Positions 8,801-19,774 of a DNA stretch of 47,168 nt are shown here, in pieces. Both the position numbers and the translations under genes were made by a program. Positions within the stretch are counted from its first letter, which is position 1, and every line of letters starts with the position of its first letter. The notes beneath the pieces were generated by a model, which was not told the DNA's origin, searched no databases, and was given only the letters and a program-made list of their open reading frames with translations. Source of the DNA: an uncultured Eubacteriales bacterium (GTDB lineage: Bacteria > Bacillota > Clostridia > Peptostreptococcales > Anaerovoracaceae); assembly GCA_902793875.1 (NCBI GenBank), contig CADBFL010000001.1, forward strand, positions 1 through 47,168. Reading direction: 5' to 3'.

Positions 8801-11800
8801 GCCGGCGAATATACGGCAAAGGCCATGCTTGCCTATGACGAGAAGAACTACGAGAAGCCTGAAGTCGCGTCCTGCCACTGGGTGATCGAGAAATCCCCTC
8901 TGGATCTCTCGAACATCAGCTGGGACTACGACAGGGCGTTCGTATATGACGGTTCCGAAAAGAGGGTGTTCGTGAGCGACGTGCCTGTCGGAGCCAGAGT
9001 GGAATACAGCAATGCATGGGCGTCTCAGGCAGGCACATACGTGGCGGCTGCCGAGATCATACCTGATGACAGCGACAACCTCATCAAGGGAAGGCTCGAG
9101 AACCTCACGTGGAGGATCGAGCGCGGCGACTACGACATGAGCCATGCCCACTGGGATTACGACAAGGCGTTCGTATACGACGGCGAAGAGCACAAAGTCG
9201 TCATCAAGGGACTCCCTGAGGGCGTGACCGCTCACTACAGGGGCAACACGGCCACGAATTCCGGAGACTACAGCGCTTCGGTCACGTTTACGGTGGCCGA
9301 TGAGCACAACTACAACATCCCTGAGATGGCCGATCTTTCGTGGTCGATCGCAAAGGCCGACTACGATCTGTCGTCCGCGGCATGGACCTACGAGGGCGAG
9401 CTCACATATACGGGAAGCCTGCAGGAGGTCACTCTGAGAGGGCTGCCTGAGGGAGTAAGACCTGTATACAGCGGCAACACCGCCGTGAACACGGGCTCAT
9501 ACGAGGCGACTGCCGATCTCATCCCTTACGATCCGGAGAACTACAATAAGCCTTCCGTGGGCGGCTGCAGCTGGAGGATCGTCAAGGCGGATTACGAGAT
9601 GTCGGCGGTGAGATGGGATTACAACACGAGCAAGACGTTCAACGGCAGCGTCCAGAACGTCGTTCTCGAGCACCTTCCGATCGGCGTTTCGGCGATCTAC
9701 TACGGCAATGAGGCAAAAGAGGTCGGGACCTACACTGCGAGCGCTGAGCTCACGGTGGCGGATCCTGTCAACTACAACATACCTTCGGTCAGCGACTGCG
9801 ACTGGGAGATCGTGCGCGCGGAGTACGATCTCAGCGGAGCATACTGGGATTACGACGAGGGCATGTACACATATGACGGCAATGCCAAGACCGTCACCAT
9901 GAAGAATCTGCCTGAAGGTCTCGGAGTATCCTACAAGGGAAACAGCGGGACGTCCGCGGGAGAGTACCTCGCCACCGCTTCGTTCGAGACATATGACAAG
10001 AACTACGAGACGCCGGATTCAGTTTCCATACCTTGGAAGATAGAGCAGCTCAGCTACGACATGAGCGGCGTCGAATGGGATTACAGGGAGAGATTCACAT
10101 ACGACGGGTCGGCCAAGAGAGTCGAGCTCACTGGCCTGCCTGTGGGCATCAAGGTAGAGTACGAAGAGAACACGGCCATAGACGCGGGCACATATACCGC
10201 GGTCGCCAGGTTCAGCAGCGAGAGCGACAACTACCGCACTCCTGAAGATATGTACTGCACCTGGATGATAGGCAAGGCGGACATAGACATACGCAGGGTA
10301 TCCTGGAACTACTCACAGAGCTTCGTGTATGACGGAACGGCCAAGACCATCGAGCTCATGAATCTGCCTGAGCAGCTCGAGGCGAGCTACAGCAACAACA
10401 GCGCGACGGAGACGGGCGCATATACCGCTCACGCCGAGCTGATGCCGCTGAGGCCTGACAACTACAACGTCCCGTTCATCAGAGACTGCGTCTGGTCGAT
10501 CGAAAAGGCCGACTACGACATGTCCGAAGCGAGATGGGAGGGCGAATTCGAATTCGTCTACGACGGGACCGAAAAGGGCGTGTACGTCACGGGACTTCCG
10601 GAAGGCGTCGTTCCTGTATACGAAGGAAACACCGCGGTCGATGCCGGCTCATATACAGCGTCGGTCGGCTTCAGGTGCGACACGGACAACTACAATGTCC
10701 CTGTGCTGGGAGACTGCAGCTGGACGATCAGAAAAGCCGTATTCGACATGTCCGGCGCCGCATGGTACGCAGAGGACAGGATCGTATACGACGGGACCAG
10801 CAAGTCCATCAAGCTGAGAGGACTTCCTGAGGGGCTCACCCCTGTGTACAGCGGCAATACAGCCGTGAACGCCGGAGACTACGAGGCTTCGGTGGAATTC
10901 GAATTCGACGAGAACAACTACTACAGACCGGAATTCGGAGGCTGCAGATGGCATATCGCTCCTGCAGACATCGATGTCGATGTGTCCGAGATACGCTGGA
11001 ACTACGACAGGCCGTTCGTATACGACGGAGAGACCAAGAGCGTCGCGATCGCACAGACGTCGACCGACGTCGGATTCCTGGACAAGCTGCGCGGGCGCAA
11101 GCCTGAGCTGAGGCTCACGGGAGTTCCTGACGGCTTCTACGTGGTATACGACAACAACTACGCTGACCAGGTCGGAGTATATTACGCGAGCGCGAAGCTC
11201 ATCAGCATCGATGATGCCGAGAACTACAACGAGCTCGTGCTGCCGAAGTTCAGATGGGAGATCGTCAAGGCAAGCGTCGACATGTCGGGAGTCAGATGGA
11301 ACTACGAAGGACCGTTCACATACGACGGAGAGGAGAAGTCGGTCGAGCTCATCGGCCTGCCGGATAACGTCGATGTAACGTACTCGGACAACACGGGCAC
11401 CGACGCGGGCGATCACGAGGCCATGGCCATGATCGAGGTCAGGGATACGCGCAATTACGAGACCCCGAAGCCTGTCAGCGGATGCTGGTGGCAGATCAAC
11501 AAGGCGACCTACGACATGTCGCAGGCCCACTGGACCTACGAGGACGACATCGAATACGACGGCAAGGAAAAGACCGTCAGGGTAACAGGCCTTCCTGAGG
11601 GCGTAAAGGTCGAATCCTACAGAGGCAACAGAGGAATGGAGGCCGGAAGCTATACCGCCGAGGTATTCCTCAGATACCAGAACAAGGAGAACTTCGAGGA
11701 GCCGCTGATGCCTGCTCTGAGATGGAGGATCCAGAAGAAGAGGATCGATACGTCCGAAGTCGAGTGGGATTACGACGAGGAAACAGGATTTGTCTTCGAC

Positions 11801-12217
11801 GAAAAACTGAAAGCCGTCAGCCTGACCGGAGTGCCTGACGACGTGGAAGTCGTCTACACCGACAACGTCAAGGCCGGCGCGGGCACATACGTCGCCAGGG
11901 CAAAGCTGATCTACGACACCAGGAACTGCGAGGCTGACAGCATACCTGATCTGAGATGGAGGATCAGGAAGGCTTCGTACGACACGTCGAAGACGCGCTG
12001 GACTTATGAGAAGCCGTTCAGATACGACGGCACCGAGAAGAGCATCGCGCTGACCGGCCTGCCTGCATCGATCGCAGTAAGGTACAGAGACAACAAGGCT
12101 TCGGCCATAGGCACATATACGGCCAAGGCGTATCTGACCTACGACAGCGACAATTATGAGATGCCTGAGGTCGATACGATGATCGACTGGTCCATCATAG
12201 GAAGGGAAGTCGAATAA
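5819..12217 (+). CDS. Giant MBG-like tandem-repeat protein (2132 aa) lacking a signal peptide
   Basis: The N-terminus (about residues 5-145) combines a bacterial-surface-protein type opening (WGECLWGINENGGLYI) with DUF285/BspA-like leucine-rich units, for example MSSMFEGCANLRELDISSFDT. A short region follows, containing an InlB-type segment (VSWNTDPDAKGAYYRPGKAVD). From residue 336 to the end there are 23 repeats of about 77 residues resembling MBG/YDG domains. Each has W-x-Y near its start, YDG, GLPEG, a GTYTA-like strand and a closing W-x-I-x-K-A. Such repeats normally belong to secreted adhesins. Here there is no signal peptide, lipobox, LPXTG-like motif or C-terminal anchor. A TGA stop directly precedes the ATG in frame, so no longer N-terminus exists. 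The site AGAAGGGA precedes the start; ATG at 5825 is an alternative. The next gene abuts its stop codon. Function is unknown. Confidence 0.85.
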   Translation: MKMDNNFVKVGKWGECLWGINENGGLYIIEGLAGSVDEGISPWADSMAAITSANTVGTVTFPDGASLAGLFKGCKNMVTADLSGFVTDNVSNMSSMFEGCANLRELDISSFDTRRCSNMHAMFSKCANLEEILLAQDFSTEGDGSTRCDRLAVKEYGKYKKAKPIYVEGFRVIYHDNLDEDRTEETRTTPGVRYIIEEPMFSSPSDRAVFVSWNTDPDAKGAYYRPGKAVDALDEDLNLYAVWAWAPVIKQSPQIRSFTYGERIPFEVPEIESVNDPEVTGYLEISETGEEGTWKVINHNTILPVSYNGWLCRLHASNSVGEAVSDPVKLNIKKASIDVSGIRWVEDKNMVYDGTPKEVHIEGLPDTIEPRYEGNVATDAGTYTASYAFVFDRDNFNEPVTVREHEWTIRKAALDMSQVRWNYTGAFRYDGTARSVELTGLPEGVTAIYENNVATDTGVYTATAMLNYDFKNYEKPADIVPCVWEIRKVTIDASSIRWSDYDDFVYDGNPKGVYITNLPDDAEVVYDGAEETLAGKYLARAAFIGNYNTNAPAEYEWEIAKRHYDLSNVRWTEQRDFSYDGEPHGIVLTGVPEDLQVRYSGNVGVTAGSYTARAVFINPDTHNYITPADMTMEWQISKKFVDMSQVRWDYEGAFTYDGEAKAVSLVGLPEGIGVDYENFMAFDAGEYNARAILRYDEDNLDVEWPADCQWRINKKKIDVSGIYWDYSDAFTYTGREHAVYLAGVPEGLNVEYADNVKTETGTYVASATLTPVDEGNYEVPEVNGCTWTIRKAEYEFGAIEWTDYRGFVYDGKEKKVRIESGLDENIRVEYEDDTAVNAGRYFTKAVFSLTDDTNLNPPKPEGYSWSIAKARHDMSKVVWDYENAFTYDGSEKSVRLRGVPEGVIVNYRNASASDAGDYTAVARFEVQDANNYETSIPDMVLDWTIRKAVFDMSGAKWQGDREYAYDGELKGESLRLTGLPDGVVPVYVDSTAVDAGEYTAKAMLAYDEKNYEKPEVASCHWVIEKSPLDLSNISWDYDRAFVYDGSEKRVFVSDVPVGARVEYSNAWASQAGTYVAAAEIIPDDSDNLIKGRLENLTWRIERGDYDMSHAHWDYDKAFVYDGEEHKVVIKGLPEGVTAHYRGNTATNSGDYSASVTFTVADEHNYNIPEMADLSWSIAKADYDLSSAAWTYEGELTYTGSLQEVTLRGLPEGVRPVYSGNTAVNTGSYEATADLIPYDPENYNKPSVGGCSWRIVKADYEMSAVRWDYNTSKTFNGSVQNVVLEHLPIGVSAIYYGNEAKEVGTYTASAELTVADPVNYNIPSVSDCDWEIVRAEYDLSGAYWDYDEGMYTYDGNAKTVTMKNLPEGLGVSYKGNSGTSAGEYLATASFETYDKNYETPDSVSIPWKIEQLSYDMSGVEWDYRERFTYDGSAKRVELTGLPVGIKVEYEENTAIDAGTYTAVARFSSESDNYRTPEDMYCTWMIGKADIDIRRVSWNYSQSFVYDGTAKTIELMNLPEQLEASYSNNSATETGAYTAHAELMPLRPDNYNVPFIRDCVWSIEKADYDMSEARWEGEFEFVYDGTEKGVYVTGLPEGVVPVYEGNTAVDAGSYTASVGFRCDTDNYNVPVLGDCSWTIRKAVFDMSGAAWYAEDRIVYDGTSKSIKLRGLPEGLTPVYSGNTAVNAGDYEASVEFEFDENNYYRPEFGGCRWHIAPADIDVDVSEIRWNYDRPFVYDGETKSVAIAQTSTDVGFLDKLRGRKPELRLTGVPDGFYVVYDNNYADQVGVYYASAKLISIDDAENYNELVLPKFRWEIVKASVDMSGVRWNYEGPFTYDGEEKSVELIGLPDNVDVTYSDNTGTDAGDHEAMAMIEVRDTRNYETPKPVSGCWWQINKATYDMSQAHWTYEDDIEYDGKEKTVRVTGLPEGVKVESYRGNRGMEAGSYTAEVFLRYQNKENFEEPLMPALRWRIQKKRIDTSEVEWDYDEETGFVFDEKLKAVSLTGVPDDVEVVYTDNVKAGAGTYVARAKLIYDTRNCEADSIPDLRWRIRKASYDTSKTRWTYEKPFRYDGTEKSIALTGLPASIAVRYRDNKASAIGTYTAKAYLTYDSDNYEMPEVDTMIDWSIIGREVE
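6824..12214 (+). repeat. 23 tandem repeats of about 231 bp encoding MBG-like domains
   Basis: The repeats run from residue 336 to the C-terminus. Each begins with a D-M/L/V-S-x-x-x-W motif and ends W-x-I-x-K-A. Unit length is mostly 76-78 codons. Protein conservation is clear but DNA identity is modest, so the units are old and not under recent gene conversion. Repeat 19 (about 10966-11271) carries an extra segment of about 20 residues, including STDVGFLDKLRGRKPE, between YDGETKSV and LRLTGVPDG. Confidence 0.85.
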
Positions 12218-13483
12218 TTGAACGTTTATCTTGTCGCGATAATAATACTGACGCTCTGTTCGACATTCTTTTCGGCTACTGAGACTGCTTTCAGCTCGGT
12301 AAACAAGATAAAACTCAAGAACATGGCGGCCGACGACAACAAGCGGGCCGCCCATGCTCTTGCGCTTGCCGAGGACTTCGACAGGCTGATCACAGCCGTC
12401 CTGGTGGGCAATACCATATCCAACATCACGATGACGAGCGTTGCCACTGTCTACGGCATCATGACATGGGGCCAGAAGATAGGTCCCACGGTCGCGACCG
12501 TAATGGTCACGCTCCTCGTTCTGGTGCTCGGAGAGATATCGCCGAAGATCATCGCCAGGGAATACGCCGAAGAGGTCGCGCTTTTTCTGACGCCTTTTGT
12601 AAGGGTCCTCATAACGATACTGACGCCGCTGACATTCATCTTCAACGGGCTGAAGGTCCTGATCAAGAAGGCCGTCGGCAAGAAGGAGGAGCCGGAGTTC
12701 TCGGAGGATGAGCTGCTGACTATAGTCGAGGAGGCTGAGGCTGACGGAGCCATAGGCGAAGAGCAGAGCGAGCTCATCACCAACGCGATCGAGTTCAACG
12801 ACATCGAGGCCATAGACATCCTCACTCCGAGGGTCGACATCGTCGCGGTAGAAAGAGGGACGCCGGTCGCCGTGATCAAGCAGGTGTTCAGGGAATCCGG
12901 CCTTTCGAGGCTGCCTGTATACGAGGACGATCTGGATAATATCATCGGAGTGATCAACCAGAAGGACCTCTACAACAATAACGTAAAGACCATCAAAGAC
13001 ACCGAAAAGATAATAAAGCCGGTCGCATATGTAGCCGAGACGCTGAAGGCGGCCGTCCTGCTCAAGAAGATGCAGGCCAAGAGGACCCATATCGCCATAG
13101 TGGTCGACGAATACGGCGGCACCACCGGCCTCGTGACGCTCGAGGACATCATCGAGGAGATCGTCGGTGACATATACGACGAGCACGATGCGGTGACGTC
13201 GAGGGATGTCAGGCCTGCCGGCAAGGACACCTACATGGTCGCGGGCGGGGCCAACCTCGAGGACTTCTTCAAGATCTTCGATGAGGAGATAGAGGCCGAC
13301 GCCACCACGATAAACGGCTGGGTGATGATACAGCTCGACAGGCTCCCTAAGGTCGGAGACAGCTTCGTATACGAGTCGAAGCACAAGCTGTTCAGAGTCA
13401 GGATCACCAAGGCCGACGCCAGGCGCGCACTCATGACGCGGATCAGGGTGGAGGACAAGCCGGACGAAGAGCCGCGGCAGTAA
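12218..13483 (+). CDS. CNNM/CBS-domain transporter (HlyC/CorC family)
   Basis: The 421-residue protein opens with a CNNM transmembrane domain (about residues 1-150). It shows the family motif SATETAFSSVNKIKLK, a GNTISNI stretch and GEISPKIIAREY. A tandem CBS pair follows (ILTPRVDIVAVE near residue 205 and HIAIVVDEYGGTTGLVTLEDIIEEIVGD), then a CorC_HlyC C-terminal domain. Members are membrane proteins linked to Mg2+/cation efflux, often misnamed hemolysins. The start is TTG, directly after the TAA of the repeat-protein gene, with GGAAGGGA upstream, so the two are probably co-transcribed and coupled. This is the most membrane-integrated partner of the giant protein; a functional link is not shown. 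Confidence 0.9.
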   Translation: MNVYLVAIIILTLCSTFFSATETAFSSVNKIKLKNMAADDNKRAAHALALAEDFDRLITAVLVGNTISNITMTSVATVYGIMTWGQKIGPTVATVMVTLLVLVLGEISPKIIAREYAEEVALFLTPFVRVLITILTPLTFIFNGLKVLIKKAVGKKEEPEFSEDELLTIVEEAEADGAIGEEQSELITNAIEFNDIEAIDILTPRVDIVAVERGTPVAVIKQVFRESGLSRLPVYEDDLDNIIGVINQKDLYNNNVKTIKDTEKIIKPVAYVAETLKAAVLLKKMQAKRTHIAIVVDEYGGTTGLVTLEDIIEEIVGDIYDEHDAVTSRDVRPAGKDTYMVAGGANLEDFFKIFDEEIEADATTINGWVMIQLDRLPKVGDSFVYESKHKLFRVRITKADARRALMTRIRVEDKPDEEPRQ

Positions 13484-13521
13484 AGCTTCGATACAACATA
13501 CAGAAAGGATCGTAACTGGAA

Positions 13522-16293
<2,772 letters not shown>

Positions 16294-16332
16294 GTATATG
16301 ATGATATAGAATACAGAGGAAAGGAAAAGACC

Positions 16333-16611
16333 ATGGTAGTAGTAATCGTAGCAATAGCACTGGTAGTGGGATTCATCGCCCTTGCGGCAAATTCTCTGAA
16401 CAAGGCCAAGAACCGCATCGAACTGGCGGAGGTCGAGCTGAAAAAGTACGAGGAATCCGGCGACCCGAAGGACATAGACAACGCAAAGAAGTATTATGCG
16501 GCTGTCATCAGAGACTATAACAATCTGGTCGAGAACTTCCCGACAAACCTCATAGCTGAGCTCTTCAACTTCCCGAAGATGCACACAGAGGGCTTTGACG
16601 AAGATCTTTAG
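16333..16611 (+). CDS. Miniature LemA-like membrane protein (92 aa)
   Basis: The protein starts with one hydrophobic helix (VVVIVAIALVVGFIALAANS). It continues straight into a stretch resembling the last helix of LemA proteins: NAKKYYAAVIRDYNNLVENFP, then TNLIAELFNF, matching the LemA pattern of ARxxYN..V.DYN..I..FP.N..A..F.F. Full LemA proteins have about 180 residues with a long central helical bundle; here that centre is missing. No frameshift or stop explains the shortness, and the ORF has a ribosome site (AGGAAAGG). The next gene encodes a DUF2207 protein, a common partner of LemA. Function is unknown; it is inferred to be a stripped-down LemA. Confidence 0.65.
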   Translation: MVVVIVAIALVVGFIALAANSLNKAKNRIELAEVELKKYEESGDPKDIDNAKKYYAAVIRDYNNLVENFPTNLIAELFNFPKMHTEGFDEDL

Positions 16612-16638
16612 GGTTCAGGACAGTTTTGGAGGATCGCA

Positions 16639-18564
16639 ATGACCGTTAACAAAAGGAATAATAAAATCGCCTTCAGGGCGGCGGCTCTGGCCGGCATTCT
16701 GGCGGTCGTGCTCATGATGATGCCGTTTGTATCCGAGCCTGTCTCGGCTGACGACAACACGATGAACACGCTGAACTACGATGTAGAGGTGGATGTCTCG
16801 GAAGACAACTCCTACGTATTCCACGAGTACATCAACATGTACTATGTGACGCCTCATCACGGCATATACAGATACCTGCCGAAGGAAGGCCAGAAGATCA
16901 CAAAGATAAAGATCCCGGACTATGACTACGAGATCTATACACAGAACGGTTTCGAGGTCATAAGGATCGGAAGCGCCAATTACGTGCTGACCGGCGAGCA
17001 GCCTTACGACATCTACTACAACATAGCGATGTTCGAGGATGAGAACGAAGAAAAGGACATGCTGCTGGTGAACCTTATCCCGGCCGACTGGGAGACGGGC
17101 ATCGAAAGCAGCGAGTGCGTCATACATCTTCCGAAAGAGGCCGACCTCAGCAAGGCCAACGTATACTCCGGCCCTTACGGCGCGGAGGGCAACGAGGATG
17201 AGGTCGTGATGGAGACGGGCGATGACGGCACGACCATCACGGTAAAGGCGGAGAACCTGCCTGCTCATCACGGCGTCACGGTCGAGCTCCCGCTTCCGCA
17301 GGGCTACTGGGTAGGCGCGCCTGAGTTCGGCAAGGTCGGACCGGCCACCATGCTCCTCTTCCTCCTCGGACCGGTCGGAGCCGCGATACTGTGGTTCCTC
17401 TTCGGCAGGGACAAGCACATGGTAAAGACGCTCGAGTTCTATCCTCCGGACGATCTGACGCCGGGAGAGATCGGATATCTCGTCGACGGCAAGGTCGACA
17501 AGCAGGACGTCATCTCGACCATAGTTTACCTCGCGGACAGAGGATACCTCGAGATAGAAGAGGTAGACCGCAAGCGCTTCAGGTTCATCGCAAAAGAGAG
17601 CCCGGGAGACGAGGTCCCGCCGTACGTCCGCTCAATTTACAAAGGCATCTTCCCTAACGGGAGGACCGAAGAATACAGCGATGAGCTTGGTATAACCTTC
17701 GGAACAAAATACCAGCAGTCGAGAGAGCAGCTCAACAGGATGTTCGCGGGATCGAGATCCATCATGAGACCGGACTCGGTCATGGCGAGATGGGGATGCG
17801 CCATCGCGGCGATCATGCCGTCTGTCGCATACGTGTCATGGGCCTCGATGAACGGTGAGGACCTGGGCATGGAGTCCGTCGTATGGCCGGCGCTGCATCT
17901 CTTCGTGGCATTATGGCTGATGTGGTCTGTATATGACAACATCCGCTCCACGTCGAAGGTCAAGACCGTGCTCAAGTGCATCGGCGCGATATGGTTCTAC
18001 TCCGTGGGCGTCGGCATACTGCCGATCGCGAGTGACGCGCTTTCGCTTCTCTCGCCTCCGAAAGCGCTTGCCATGGTGCTGTACCTGACTCTGGGAACGC
18101 TTATAAGCATGTTCTTCTCGGTCATCGCCATAGCGAAGACTGACAAGTACACAGACCTGCTCGGCAGGATACTCGGATTCAGAGACTTCATCAGGACAGC
18201 CGAACTCGACAAGCTGAACGAGCTGGTCGAGCAGGATCCGGAATACTTCTACCACATCATGCCTTACGCTTACGTGTTCGGCCTGAGCAACAAGTGGATC
18301 AAGAACTTTGAGAACATACCGATCGTCACGCCGAACTGGTACCGCGGCGTCAGAACGATGAATTCCTTCGACTACTACATGATGGGCCGCATGATGGGCG
18401 ACTGCAGCGCCAGCGTAGGCAGCCACATCGTCATGCCTTCGGCTCCTTCCGGAGGCGGCGGCTTCGGCGGCAGCGGAGGCGGCGGCTGGAGCGGCGGAGG
18501 CGGCTTCAGCGGAGGAGGCTTCTCAGGCGGCGGAATCGGCGGCGGCGGAGGCGGCGGCTGGTAA
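16639..18564 (+). CDS. DUF2207 family membrane protein with glycine-rich tail
   Basis: The 641-residue protein has a signal peptide (hydrophobic core ALAGILAVVLMMMPFV, cleavage near VSA-DDN). An extracellular beta-rich DUF2207 domain follows, with DVEVDVSEDNSYVFHEYI and HHGIYRYLPK. A transmembrane helix lies at about residue 235-255 (TMLLFLLGPVGAAILWFLFG). A cytoplasmic region with a winged-helix-like segment (TPGEIGYLVDGKVDKQDVISTIVYLADRGYLEI) comes next, then two more helix clusters. A Gly/Ser-rich tail ends the protein, as is usual for this family. It begins 27 bp after the mini-LemA gene, so both are probably one transcript. The family is often found beside LemA; function is unknown. Confidence 0.85.
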   Translation: MTVNKRNNKIAFRAAALAGILAVVLMMMPFVSEPVSADDNTMNTLNYDVEVDVSEDNSYVFHEYINMYYVTPHHGIYRYLPKEGQKITKIKIPDYDYEIYTQNGFEVIRIGSANYVLTGEQPYDIYYNIAMFEDENEEKDMLLVNLIPADWETGIESSECVIHLPKEADLSKANVYSGPYGAEGNEDEVVMETGDDGTTITVKAENLPAHHGVTVELPLPQGYWVGAPEFGKVGPATMLLFLLGPVGAAILWFLFGRDKHMVKTLEFYPPDDLTPGEIGYLVDGKVDKQDVISTIVYLADRGYLEIEEVDRKRFRFIAKESPGDEVPPYVRSIYKGIFPNGRTEEYSDELGITFGTKYQQSREQLNRMFAGSRSIMRPDSVMARWGCAIAAIMPSVAYVSWASMNGEDLGMESVVWPALHLFVALWLMWSVYDNIRSTSKVKTVLKCIGAIWFYSVGVGILPIASDALSLLSPPKALAMVLYLTLGTLISMFFSVIAIAKTDKYTDLLGRILGFRDFIRTAELDKLNELVEQDPEYFYHIMPYAYVFGLSNKWIKNFENIPIVTPNWYRGVRTMNSFDYYMMGRMMGDCSASVGSHIVMPSAPSGGGGFGGSGGGGWSGGGGFSGGGFSGGGIGGGGGGGW

Positions 18565-18697
18565 GAAGACTTGTCCTGCCGATTGACGAGCGCCAGCGAA
18601 GGCAGAGGCATGGAAAGTCTTTTGCCAGGATCGCCCGAGAGACCGAGCCTCAGGAGAAGGACGATCGGCTGCGATCTACGGCTAGAAGACTTGTCCT

Positions 18698-18783
18698 GCC
18701 GGCAGACAAAGCCACAGTCCCGCCGACCGGCAAGCCAATTGCCCCGCCGGCAGACAAAACCACAGTCCCGCCGACCGGCAAGC
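18698..18783 (+). repeat. Two direct copies of a 38-bp GC-rich sequence
   Basis: Copies at 18698-18735 and 18746-18783 differ at one base and have a period of 48 bp. Each begins GCCGGCAGAC and ends ACCGGCAAGC. A related fragment, GAAGACTTGTCCTGCCG, occurs at about 18566 and 18684. The whole interval 18565-18806 holds no convincing ORF and may be decayed repeat DNA upstream of the SGNH hydrolase gene. Confidence 0.7.
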
Positions 18784-18806
18784 GCGAGCGAAAGGAATTA
18801 ATACAT

Positions 18807-19421
18807 TTGAGGAATAAGATACTTATTTTCGGCGACAGCATCACATACGGACAGAAAGATCTCGAGCTTGGGGGGTGGACAAACCGCCTCAAGCTCGTGA
18901 TCGCAAATGACAGCTCAGGACTGAGCTGCCATGTCTTTAATATGGGAGTGCCGGGACAGACCACGGGCGAAGTGCTCGAGAGACTCGACAGGGAATGCAA
19001 AGGACGCATGCCCAAAGGCACCAATACTGTCATCATACTTGCGGCCGGCACTAACGATACTCAGATCATAGGGGGCAAGGTCCGTACAGACGAGGATACG
19101 CTCCGGAGCAATGTAGGGGCGCTCATCGATACCGCGAGACAGCGCGCAGATCACGTGATGTACATCGGACTCACCCCTGTAGACGAATCCCGAACCAACC
19201 CGGTGTACTGGGACAGGAAAAAGAACTGGCAGAACGAGGTCGTCGAAAACTACGACACGATCATCCGCCGGGTCTGCGAAGAAAAGGGCGTCAGATACCT
19301 GTACATGTTCGACAAGATAGATCCCCTCACCAATCAGGACGGACTCCACCCGTCTGCAGAAGGCCACCGCATCATGACGGGGCACATCGCGGGCGCGGTA
19401 TACGAATGCCTGAAAAGGTAG
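18807..19421 (+). CDS. SGNH/GDSL-family hydrolase
   Basis: The 204-residue protein carries the SGNH-hydrolase blocks: GDSITYG with the catalytic serine near residue 10, the block II glycine in MGVPGQTTGEVLERL, GTND in block III (AAGTNDTQ), and DGLHPSAEGH with the catalytic Asp and His. No signal peptide is visible, so it is probably cytoplasmic. Substrates in this family are esters, often acyl or acetyl groups, and cannot be predicted. The start is TTG with AAAGGA nine bases upstream; no ATG fits the conserved beginning. It lies between repeat-rich non-coding segments and appears to stand alone. Confidence 0.85.
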   Translation: MRNKILIFGDSITYGQKDLELGGWTNRLKLVIANDSSGLSCHVFNMGVPGQTTGEVLERLDRECKGRMPKGTNTVIILAAGTNDTQIIGGKVRTDEDTLRSNVGALIDTARQRADHVMYIGLTPVDESRTNPVYWDRKKNWQNEVVENYDTIIRRVCEEKGVRYLYMFDKIDPLTNQDGLHPSAEGHRIMTGHIAGAVYECLKR

Positions 19422-19624
19422 CGGCTTTGGCGGCCCTGAAACAGAAAGCAGCTGCTGCCGGCACCCGCAAACACCCCAGGAGCGCGAGCGGCTTTTCCTT
19501 ATAATTGGAGCAAAACGAACGCGCACCGCTTTTCCCGAGCAGGCTTAAATATTACATAACCGGGGAATTCCCGTTCGCTCTCCTCTAAGCTCACTTGGTC
19601 TGCCGGCCGATCGCGCCGCTCTGT

Positions 19625-19681
19625 AATGCTTCCTTCCGATCTCACGGCGTTGCCGTAAAGACGGAAGCATTGATCTCCGTC
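19625..19681. repeat. Nested inverted repeat
   Basis: AATGCTTCC (19625-19633) pairs with GGAAGCATT (19673-19681), enclosing a second hairpin ACGGC-GTT-GCCGT (19644-19656). The inner hairpin plus two following A residues recurs at the right edge of the window (47152-47166). The flanking non-coding DNA 19422-19774 holds no supported gene, but a degenerate 63-bp-array unit (AATTGGAGCAAAACGAACGC) is at about 19503. Confidence 0.6.
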
Positions 19682-19774
19682 GGCACAGCTCCTCCGATAA
19701 ATGCTGCCGCCCGGGCTATGTGAGGGCCTGGCGACAGCGCTGGCGCTCCCGGGGCAGACAGACAAAAGATCCTA

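Noticed and set aside
6587..9307. Minus-strand open frame of 906 codons opposite the MBG repeat gene
   Set aside because: It lies entirely antisense to a clear repeat protein, has no ribosome site or recognised domain, and is explained by the codon periodicity of GC-rich genes. The same holds for the 911-codon frame at 10649-13384.
18571..18801. Seventy-six-codon plus-strand ORF after the DUF2207 gene
   Set aside because: It is composed of direct DNA repeats, is very basic, and lacks a ribosome site or a recognisable fold.
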